Source: Collinsella sp. (lineage in GTDB: Bacteria > Actinomycetota > Coriobacteriia > Coriobacteriales > Coriobacteriaceae). From it: a stretch of DNA of 64,000 nucleotides. Numbering within the stretch: the first letter of the stretch is position 1; each line of letters opens with the position of its first letter. Of this stretch, positions 58,501-64,000 are shown in pieces. The stretch is from positions 8,691 through 72,690 of the forward strand of contig DXZT01000031.1 of assembly GCA_019419545.1 (NCBI GenBank), given 5' to 3'. A model generated the notes under the pieces. That model did no database searches, was not told where the DNA came from, and saw nothing but the letters and a program-made list of their open reading frames with translations. Made by a program: the position numbers and the translations under genes.

Positions 58501-59327
58501 ATGACGGTCACATTTGCGGCAACCTGGTCCTTAACGACAGGGGACGAGCTACCAGCCGTATAGGCAAACTCAATCTTCTGCCCCTGGGTGAGCTTGACGC
58601 TGCTCGCGCCAACCGAGGAAGACGCGCCGTCGACGAACAGCTGCCAGAAGGCATAAGTCGTCGGATCGTAGGCAAGCGTGCGGCCATCGCTCGGAGATGT
58701 GATGCTTTCGAGGTAGAAACCGTATGCCGTGTTCGGTTCGTACTTCGCCTTGAGGCCCATCTTCTCCTGCAGCTTAATGAAGGCATCCGCAGCCGTCGCG
58801 CCCTCGTCGAGCTTGAGCTGCGTAGGTGCCACCCAGGTCTGAGCCTTGCCGTCAGCATCGGTGCCGATAATCGAGAACGAGACCTCGACCTGCTTCTTGG
58901 CGACATCGCCGGTTTCTGTCGGGTTCTCTGTCTGAACGGCAGCCGCGGCGGCAGATCCCGCTTGGCCAGCGGATGCCGTCGAAGACTGCTCGCTCGTGGC
59001 AGGGCTCTCCCCCGTCGCCGAGCCTTCGCCGCCAGTTGCTGCCTCTGTTATGGCTGCACTAGCTGCAGGCGCGCCCTCGGAATCCGAAACCTCGGCGCCG
59101 CTCTGCTCAGCGGTACCGCCCGCAAGCGCTGCGTCCTCGCCCGGCGTCGCAGCCTGAGCCACAGCCTCGGCAATGCCCTCGGCGCCCTCGGCCCACAGCT
59201 GAGCCGGTGTGGTGCCAAAGGCCATCGCGAAGGCCAGGAATGCCACCAGGCCGCGCTTGGCTACGCCGCGCGCAATTGCGCCACGGCGATGCGAGACGCG
59301 CTGGCGCTCGTCCTCAAACATATCCAT
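55551..59327 (-). CDS. Large surface protein: four DUF4430 domains, beta-propeller, InlB-like repeat, wall anchor
   Basis: The 1258-residue protein has a signal peptide (about 20-46, ending AQLWA). An Ala/Glu/Ser-rich spacer runs to about 145. Four DUF4430 repeats occupy about 146-257, 269-371, 383-488 and 499-607, each with a W/F-x-(L/F/R)-x-(V/I)-(N/D)-G strand. A PQQ-type beta-propeller (about 655-1035) and an InlB/Flg_new repeat (about 1040-1108, GYTFGGWYTD) follow. Next come a Gly/Ser linker, a KSDKKD-repeat spacer, and a C-terminal helix plus KRR. The sorting-like motif before the helix reads EQETGT rather than LPxTG. DUF4430 is related to the cobalamin-binding end of intrinsic factor. 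With the riboswitch upstream, a corrinoid-capture role is inferred. The start is ATG 59327 after TAGGAG. Confidence 0.92.
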   Translation of the reverse strand: MDMFEDERQRVSHRRGAIARGVAKRGLVAFLAFAMAFGTTPAQLWAEGAEGIAEAVAQAATPGEDAALAGGTAEQSGAEVSDSEGAPAASAAITEAATGGEGSATGESPATSEQSSTASAGQAGSAAAAAVQTENPTETGDVAKKQVEVSFSIIGTDADGKAQTWVAPTQLKLDEGATAADAFIKLQEKMGLKAKYEPNTAYGFYLESITSPSDGRTLAYDPTTYAFWQLFVDGASSSVGASSVKLTQGQKIEFAYTAGSSSPVVKDQVAANVTVIGRDAQGKTQTWVDNAQYVVTSGSSALDLTKVALEANDIDAVAAGSFILSLKYNGVELGTPQDYSTYWQLFINGKSSDYTADNVTIHAGDTVTWFYGGWGDQLPSDSVHASVQVLGKDKDGKQQVWASTGQTSLKAGSTAKDLLEQTGLKLDASESSWGWFLNGITSPFDSKSYGWDAATKSYWRFYVNGKFADVGAGAYKLQEGDAVTFMYGADADALPGQVLGSADVIGPDVNGNNTRWGSASSVSLPEGSTAQNLIETVLKAKGVTYNGSQSGEYWFLNSIKSPFEDKSYGYDAATNKYWHLYINGEPSLLCANQITLKSGDKVTLAYTTDDSPMPDPDKVVVDPSATTPDWDAEWAGYGNSGNGSTVTDAKTPAQAAGLKWAFDWKAESGQQYANCSEPVIANGFVYIATENELIKIDSSTGKKVASAPLASKVSYTSRPIYTNGLIIVPLNGGAVQAITADKLICKWLTPGLTDLTQSSCTVVSDGEYVYVGSVDISYDENYNATYGNGSFARIKIATGEVSWQNIDPAEGYYWTGAALTDKYAIVPTSAGTLKCIDKTTGDVVSTMKLGAVANADCIADPSNGSTFYQMTHDGKLHVISLSAKGVLSEQKTVDLGLTNNLSAPAVSGDNLIVGGQTATGSALVLYNLKTGKTTMVAAADGKALPAGLNGIAATPLVSVQGGKTYVYFTVNSADSKDYVNYSAGGGVYRYTLGDAEATQIYDAAGHYQYCDSPVIADASGNLYYINDSGTLFKLGAVESWTVAFNSNGGSACDTKFVATADGKLVKPADPTRDGYTFGGWYTDEACTQAYDFSTPVTADLTLYAKWTKNAVNPGGDGGAGSNGGGGSGTGTGSGTGAGAGSGSGSKGGAIAPGKKPVTKTTVSTKTETKDNKSDKKDSDKSDKKDEKKSDKKDSKSDKKSDKKSDSKSDTGAASTTTAKKSSSASEQETGTNPLAIVGVAAGVIGLAIVGVFVFTKRR

Positions 59328-59474
59328 TTGTCTCCTACTGTCTGTACTTGGAGCGTTGCCTTGAGACTGCCCCACGTCATCGCGCATGTTGCGCTCGAGT
59401 TCCCCCATCGGGGTCCCCCTTCCCTCCAGAGCCCTATGCACACCGGCGGCAAAAGCCGCAGCCGCATGCAAGAC

Positions 59475-59645
59475 GGGAGGCGATCCGACTTAACCTTAAC
59501 GACTCGGGCACGTCGTCCGATCTGCGACGCGAGCATCCCGAGCCAAGAGGAATTACGGTTACTGGTACAGCCGGGGACTTGCACCCCGATTCTCCCAAAT
59601 GCGCAGGATAACCGCGCATTCGTGCGTCTCCGCACCACCATCTAG
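59475..59645 (-). promoter_or_regulatory. Cobalamin riboswitch
   Basis: The minus-strand leader contains the cobalamin-riboswitch core: GGGAGAATCGGGGTGCAAGT continuing into CCCCGGCTGTACC and CAGTAACCGTAA (59551-59596). Around it are an upstream GCGCGG/GCGC stem, and downstream a CTCGGG..CCCGAG arm pair (about 59490-59545). It precedes the DUF4430 gene start by about 150 nt. Adenosyl- or methylcobalamin should repress expression. Exact ends are estimated. No terminator-type hairpin was resolved, so control may act on translation. Confidence 0.85.
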
Positions 59646-59652
59646 GCCATCG

Positions 59653-59681
59653 ATTATTACCGTCAAAATGGTATCACGCAA
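59653..59681 (-). promoter_or_regulatory. Promoter of the riboswitch-DUF4430 operon
   Basis: TTGCGT, a 17-nt spacer and AATAAT on the minus strand; the start point would fall at about 59646, just ahead of the riboswitch. Confidence 0.5.
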
Positions 59682-59707
59682 AAGGGCCTCGCACGCAGGC
59701 GAAGCCC
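59680..59707 (-). terminator. Rho-independent terminator of the UbiB operon
   Basis: GGGCTTCGC pairs with GCGAGGCCC (one G-U), then TTTT. It partly overlaps the -35 of the promoter for the next operon. Confidence 0.82.
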
Positions 59708-59758
59708 ATGGTAAAAGCTATTGTTTGCGATAGGAAAATGCGGTGACGGTCGCAGCCT

Positions 59759-61522
59759 CTAGTGCTTGCCGCCGTGGCTGTTGAGCCAGATATTGCGGCC
59801 CAGCATAAGTGCCAGCACCAGCGCGCTCACGTAGCCCATAAAGCCAATGACCGGGATACCAAACACAACCGGCTCGATGCGCGCGTAGTACACCACCGAC
59901 GAACCGATAAACAGGCCGGCAATCACAATTGCCATCGACATGCGGTCGATAATTCCGCCCAGCTGTCGCAGCGCCTTATCGCTGCTCATGATCTGCGTGT
60001 TCACCTTAAGCTGGCCGCGTGTGAGCATGCGCGAAGCCAAGCCCAGATACTCGGCCGCCTCGAGCGAGCCCTTCGCCGCGCGATAACTGCTCGCTGCAAA
60101 GTCGCGGCTCATCTCGCGCATGCGGGCGTAGGTGCTCTTCTCGTTTTTGATGTGCGTCTGGATGATCTGGATCATGTTGACGTTAGGCATGTACTCGGTC
60201 AACAGGCCCTCGAGCGTCACCATGCCGCGGGCGAACATTGTCACCACGCTCGGCAGCTCAACGTCATTTTTGCGCGCGAGGTTTAACAGCGAGGTCAAAA
60301 ACTCACCGATATCCAGGTCCTTAAGGTCAAGGCCCGCAAAGTCAGCCACGATAAAGTCCAAATCGGACAAAAAGGCCGAATGGTCAAGCTCGGCCGAATC
60401 GCCGCGCGTCACAGCAAAGCGCATGAGCGAATCCTTGAGCTTGGGCACGTCACCCTCGGCCACGGCGAAAATCATGTCCTTGACGATACCGCGATCGTGA
60501 CTCGACATGCGTCCGACCATGCCCAAGTCGATAAAGTAGACGATGCCGTCCTTGAGAATGATGTTTCCCGCATGCGGGTCGGCATGGAAAAAGCCGTCAT
60601 CGAGCACCTGCGTCGAGTAGTCCTCGACGATTGCGGCACCGATCTTTTCCAAGTCATAACCCTCGGCCACCAAGCGTTCAGGATCGGCGATCGAAATGCC
60701 GTCGACGTAGTCCATAACCACCACGTGCTCGGTGCACAGGTCCAGATAGGGTTTAGGGCACGTCACGCCATGAACGCTCTTATGGAACTCGTAAAAGTCA
60801 TTGAGGTTTTTGGCCTCGGCCAAAAAGTTGGTCTCCTCGCGAAACGAGGTCCACAGCTCCTCGACCACGCCGTGCAGGTCAACGAATTGATCGGTGTTGA
60901 CGAACTTGGAAACGATACGCACCACCGAGCGGATGATATCGATGTCCTGCGCCATAACCTGCTGCGCACCGGGGCGCTGCACCTTGACGGCCACGTCCTC
61001 GCCCGTCACCAGACGAGCGCGGTGCACCTGCGCGAGCGATGCGCTACCAAGCGGATTGGGGTCGATCGCATCGAACATCTCCCCCAGGCGCAAGCCGTAT
61101 TCCTCTTCCAAGCAGCGGAGCACTACCTCGTACGGCACCGGCTCCACGTCGGAGCGCAGACGACGCAGCTCGTCGCAAAAGCGTTGCGGCAGAATCTCGG
61201 ACCGGTTGGCCAGAATCTGCCCCATCTTGACGAACATGGGGCCGAGTTCCTCGAGCAGGCGGCGCAAACGAACCGGCGTGAGGTTATCCCACACGCGGTA
61301 CTTTTTGACCAGGCGAACAATCTGCCCGATGCGTTCGCGACGACCCGCCGGCGTGAGCTGGTATTCCTCGTCCGGCGCCATCGCGTCGGGCTCCTCGGGC
61401 ACCATATCGACAGCGCGCGGCTTCTTGCGAGCGCCCGAGACGGCGGCGTCGACCTCATCGACAACCGCCGCCTCGTCACCCAAGGGATCTAGATTGTTGT
61501 AATCGGTGGTGGAATCTGCCAT
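59759..61522 (-). CDS. UbiB/AarF/ABC1 family kinase-like protein
   Basis: The 587-residue protein has an acidic N-terminal 60 residues. The UbiB-type KxGQ motif follows (FVKMGQILANR), then the Ala-rich loop LGSASLAQVHRA, Lys in VAVKVQRPG, DPHAGNII and FIDLGMVG (metal DFG-like), and two C-terminal membrane helices. These atypical kinases are ATPases that support coenzyme Q or other isoprenoid-lipid handling. A quinone role is uncertain in an anaerobic actinobacterium. It begins 8 nt after the phasin-like gene, clearly one operon. Confidence 0.94.
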   Translation of the reverse strand: MADSTTDYNNLDPLGDEAAVVDEVDAAVSGARKKPRAVDMVPEEPDAMAPDEEYQLTPAGRRERIGQIVRLVKKYRVWDNLTPVRLRRLLEELGPMFVKMGQILANRSEILPQRFCDELRRLRSDVEPVPYEVVLRCLEEEYGLRLGEMFDAIDPNPLGSASLAQVHRARLVTGEDVAVKVQRPGAQQVMAQDIDIIRSVVRIVSKFVNTDQFVDLHGVVEELWTSFREETNFLAEAKNLNDFYEFHKSVHGVTCPKPYLDLCTEHVVVMDYVDGISIADPERLVAEGYDLEKIGAAIVEDYSTQVLDDGFFHADPHAGNIILKDGIVYFIDLGMVGRMSSHDRGIVKDMIFAVAEGDVPKLKDSLMRFAVTRGDSAELDHSAFLSDLDFIVADFAGLDLKDLDIGEFLTSLLNLARKNDVELPSVVTMFARGMVTLEGLLTEYMPNVNMIQIIQTHIKNEKSTYARMREMSRDFAASSYRAAKGSLEAAEYLGLASRMLTRGQLKVNTQIMSSDKALRQLGGIIDRMSMAIVIAGLFIGSSVVYYARIEPVVFGIPVIGFMGYVSALVLALMLGRNIWLNSHGGKH

Positions 61523-61530
61523 CTGCGCTG

Positions 61531-61947
61531 CTACTCAGCCTCTTCGGTATCCTTCACATCGTCGGGCTCAACGGACTCGACGGGCACCGAGGTCACGTTG
61601 TCCTCGACCGAATCGACGATGTCGCGCACATGGGCCAGGAAGGCCGTGCGCTCGGGGGCGGTCATGACGCGGACCCGGGCAAGGATGAGCTCGTCAAGCA
61701 CGCGCTGGGCCGCGGTCTCGCCCTGCATGCCCAAGCGCTCGGTCAGGTCGGAGATGGTGCCGCCGGCCTGCTCGAACATGTCGGACACACTGCGGGCGAT
61801 ATCGGGAGTGGCGGTGTCCTTGCGGACCTGCTCGCCTTTGGTATTAAGGTCGTCGAGGACCTTCTTGCCGCCTTCGACAGCAACGGCGGCAGCGCCAAAG
61901 CCCACGTTGATGGCCCCGTTAACAAGCTGATCGAGTTTCATAACCAT
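61531..61947 (-). CDS. Phasin-like (PhaF-type) helical protein
   Basis: The 138-residue protein has a short hydrophobic N-terminal stretch (INVGFGAAAVAVEGG) and a long amphipathic helical region with an acidic tail. This layout fits small phasin-family proteins that coat storage granules or membranes. Genes of this kind are found beside UbiB-like kinases in some Actinobacteria. No polyhydroxyalkanoate synthase is in the window. The start is ATG 61947, 6 nt from GGAG. Confidence 0.65.
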   Translation of the reverse strand: MVMKLDQLVNGAINVGFGAAAVAVEGGKKVLDDLNTKGEQVRKDTATPDIARSVSDMFEQAGGTISDLTERLGMQGETAAQRVLDELILARVRVMTAPERTAFLAHVRDIVDSVEDNVTSVPVESVEPDDVKDTEEAE

Positions 61948-62046
61948 GGTTGTCTCCAATCACAAACAACTGCATTGGCGTTCTTGTACCCAAGATTGAA
62001 CGAAAGCGACAAAGCGTTTTAGCGCTATTCGATCGACGGGAAATCC

Positions 62047-63570
62047 CTACCTCACGTTGTCATTCATCGCGAAAGAGTTCTTCATGGCGCAGCTCGTGGT
62101 GTAGAGCACCTTGCCCAGCAGGGCATCGGTCTCCACGCGCACACGCTCGGCAAAGTCCTCGTTGGCGCGTGCAAGCTCGGCAGGCACCTCGACCTCGGGC
62201 AGAACGGCTACGGCAGCATCGACGTCATGGATCTGCTTGTGGCCCATGCCACCGACCTTCTCCTGGTAGTCCTCGACCGCGCGACCGCACTCATGGAAGC
62301 GGACGTCAGCCAGCGCGCCGATCAGGCGGTTGGCCCAGTAGAAGTTTTCGGACGTCACGCGAGCCTGTGTGTCGGCATAGTACTCGGGCATGGTCTCGAC
62401 GTTGGCGTACAGCGGAACCAGCGCGTTAAACGAGTTGGAGCCAAACGCCATCCACTGCACGGCGCGATAGGCCGGCTGCGCATAGGGGCGCAGCTGCAGC
62501 ACGGCGAGCTGGCTGTTGCGGTTGATGCCGATGGGACGATAGGCGCCGCGCGTGGCGGGCGTGCCCTTGCTGCCGTAGCAGTCGTACTCCGTACCCTGGT
62601 AGTGGCTCGAGAGTACGTACTTGATGTCCTCGATGGTCACCTTACGCTCGGGCACGCGGCTCCAGGGGATATCGTCGCTCTCGGGCGTGTAGTCGGCGTC
62701 GGGGCCATCCCACACGTCGCTGGGGTTGAGGCAGCGCTGCATGTACCAGGCGCGCGGCGTGTTGTAGACGTGGTCGCTGTCGCTGTGCGAGCCAAAGGCC
62801 TCGCGCGGGTTAAAGACCGCAGCCGGGCCGTAGCCCTCGACGCCCAGCGTCAGGTCCAGATGCCACTCGGCCATCCAGGAGCGCAGGTCGGCGGAACACA
62901 TGTGGTCGGCCTGGGCGCCCTCGGCGTCATCCAGGTCAAAACTGTCGATGCCCAGCTGGTTGGGCATGGTTACATAGGCGTCGTCGGGCACGCGCTTGGC
63001 GATCCAGTGGTGGCCGCCGATGGTCTCGAGCCACCAGATCTCGTCCACATCACTAAAGGCGATGCCGTTGTTCTCGTAGGTGCCGTAGCGCTCGAGCAGG
63101 TCGCCCAGGATACGAACGCCGTCGCGGGCGGACTTGGCGTAGGGCAGGACCAGGGTCACCATATCCTCCTCGCCCAGGCCACCAGGCTGCGCCGGCACAT
63201 AGCCGTCCTCACCCTCGTTGCCCTTGGCGGGCACGTAGTCCACAAGCGGGTCGGCACCGCGAACGCGCTCGTTGGTAGTGAGCGTCTCGGTTGCGGACAT
63301 GCCCACATTGAGCTCGTTGAAACCGGCCTCGGCCCAGATGCCGTGGCCCGGGACAACATCGGGGACGCTCGTGTAGCGCATGGGGTTATTGGGCAGTTCA
63401 ACGGTCAGGTGGCTCAGGACGCTCGTGTAGACGCGCGGCTGCTCGTCGGGATGCACCACGCGCATACGCTTGGGCTCAAACACCCCGTTGGACGAGTCCT
63501 CGTTACGCGCGACCAGGGTCGACCCGTCGTAGCTCGCGTTCTTACCGACCAGAATCGTTGTGCACGGCAT
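62047..63570 (-). CDS. C69 family dipeptidase
   Basis: The 507-residue Ntn-hydrolase has Cys3 close to the start (MPCTTILVGKNASYDGSTLVARNED). That cysteine becomes the catalytic nucleophile after removal of the first residues, as in PepDA of lactobacilli. The NED motif and ETIGGHHWIAKRVPDD are typical. No signal peptide is present, so it likely cleaves imported dipeptides. ATG 63570 is chosen: AAGGAGG lies 6 nt upstream, while ATG 63576 abuts it. It is one of three peptidases in the window. Confidence 0.94.
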   Translation of the reverse strand: MPCTTILVGKNASYDGSTLVARNEDSSNGVFEPKRMRVVHPDEQPRVYTSVLSHLTVELPNNPMRYTSVPDVVPGHGIWAEAGFNELNVGMSATETLTTNERVRGADPLVDYVPAKGNEGEDGYVPAQPGGLGEEDMVTLVLPYAKSARDGVRILGDLLERYGTYENNGIAFSDVDEIWWLETIGGHHWIAKRVPDDAYVTMPNQLGIDSFDLDDAEGAQADHMCSADLRSWMAEWHLDLTLGVEGYGPAAVFNPREAFGSHSDSDHVYNTPRAWYMQRCLNPSDVWDGPDADYTPESDDIPWSRVPERKVTIEDIKYVLSSHYQGTEYDCYGSKGTPATRGAYRPIGINRNSQLAVLQLRPYAQPAYRAVQWMAFGSNSFNALVPLYANVETMPEYYADTQARVTSENFYWANRLIGALADVRFHECGRAVEDYQEKVGGMGHKQIHDVDAAVAVLPEVEVPAELARANEDFAERVRVETDALLGKVLYTTSCAMKNSFAMNDNVR

Positions 63571-63656
63571 GCGCATCCTCCTTGAGCGAAGAAATCAAAC
63601 GGCAACAGTGTATCGCTTCGACGCAAAAAGGGCGAAACCACGGCCTCGGCAGCCCC

Positions 63657-63888
63657 CGTGGTCAAAAAATGCCAAATATGAGTACTGTCACCAATTTAGT
63701 GGCAGCAAATTTCCCTGTAACGAGTGCCGAAAATCCCCATTTGCCCAAAAGCAAGACAACGTTATTCCCCATAAGTTCAATTAAATAGGCTTCCTAACGA
63801 TAATGGATACCGTTAGGAAGCCAAAAAGACGTAAGACATATGTGACTATCTTGGCAACAGTACTCATATTTGGCATTGTTTGACCACG
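63657..63888. repeat. 232-bp inverted-repeat element
   Basis: The 32-nt terminal arm at 63657-63688 (start CGTGGTCAAA) matches the reverse complement of 63857-63888 with one difference. An inner hairpin GGCTTCCTAACG/CGTTAGGAAGCC lies at about 63788-63824. It is AT-rich and non-coding in appearance, though each arm contains ATGCCAAATATGAG and a 31-codon hydrophobic frame opens from the right arm on the minus strand. It resembles a MITE. Confidence 0.75.
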
Positions 63889-64000
63889 TGGTATATAGCT
63901 AACCCCCTCAAACAGCCCAAAACGCCTATTTCGATGCGCGCTCCGGGTGGCGCGCGCAGACGTGGTGTAAGAGCGTCCCGAGGTCCGTCGCTGCAAGTCC
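63889..64000. other. Unassigned window end
   Basis: No feature was recognised. A minus-strand frame crosses the region, but its residues (Arg-rich, no family resemblance) do not support a gene. Confidence 0.3.

Noticed and set aside
55362..59645. Two long plus-strand frames (734 and 684 codons) opposite the DUF4430 genes
   Set aside because: No domain, signal or ribosome site; the minus-strand genes have clear domains and a riboswitch.
63889..64000. tRNA or rRNA gene at the window end
   Set aside because: No cloverleaf, T-loop consensus or rRNA motif could be found.

Overview
The window is about 60 percent GC and densely coded on both strands. It reads as a chromosomal segment of a strictly anaerobic actinobacterium of the class Coriobacteriia, most like Collinsella. 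This assignment is an inference from protein style and content: class III fructose-bisphosphatase, ATP-type PEPCK, several DegV proteins, C69 dipeptidase, DUF4430 cell-wall proteins, and many hairpin repeats in the intergenic DNA. No rRNA, tRNA, CRISPR array, phage module or transposase gene was recognised.

Layout. 1-6.9 kb: DegV (cut by the window edge), MarR regulator, B3/B4-domain protein, pckA, a flippase-like membrane protein and a PPP phosphatase. 7.1-14.9 kb: K+/H+ antiporter, serC-serA, a nuclease-fold hypothetical protein, an M20 peptidase and a shortened DUF1015-like protein. 14.9-20.7 kb: two tandem histidine phosphatases, nitroreductase, HdeD-like protein, UPF0178 protein, a 10TM heavy-metal exporter with a His-rich loop, and a DEDD exonuclease. 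20.7-22.7 kb: a second nuclease-fold hypothetical protein set between two inverted-repeat elements. 22.7-26.1 kb: zinc-efflux locus (SmtB-type repressor, free HMA protein, P1B ATPase) with clear operators, then a DtxR/MntR regulator. 26-33 kb: Cof phosphatase, ABC-F ATPase and the pstSCAB phosphate transporter. 33-37.9 kb: M20 dipeptidase, HAD phosphatase, DegV, a YafQ/DinJ-type toxin-antitoxin pair beside a 50-bp perfect palindrome, and a LOG protein. 38-45.3 kb: tgt, SDR, a tail-anchored coiled-coil protein, queA, queH and a DUF3267 protein. 45.4-54.6 kb: divergent methionyl-tRNA-synthetase-like protein, rRNA m5C methyltransferase, a 56-residue membrane protein, a TIM-barrel-like protein, DegV, fbp and two GtrA proteins. 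54.6-59.7 kb: two DUF4430 proteins, one of them a 1258-residue surface protein, behind a cobalamin riboswitch. 59.7-64 kb: UbiB-like kinase, phasin-like protein, C69 dipeptidase and a terminal inverted-repeat element.

Functional links. pckA and fbp together give gluconeogenesis. serC-serA make serine from 3-phosphoglycerate. tgt, queA and queH are three steps of queuosine tRNA modification scattered over 7 kb. The SmtB/HMA/ATPase genes form a self-regulated zinc export operon. The cobalamin riboswitch upstream of proteins built from transcobalamin-like DUF4430 domains suggests a surface corrinoid-capture system.

The strongest candidates for undescribed biology are: (1) the B12-riboswitch-controlled multi-DUF4430 surface protein; (2) a roughly 280-nt element repeated immediately downstream of the SDR gene and queA, whose hairpins keep pairing while their bases change; (3) two divergent paralogues of a nuclease-fold family, one flanked by paired inverted repeats; and (4) several families of intergenic hairpin repeats carrying a GGGAC motif.
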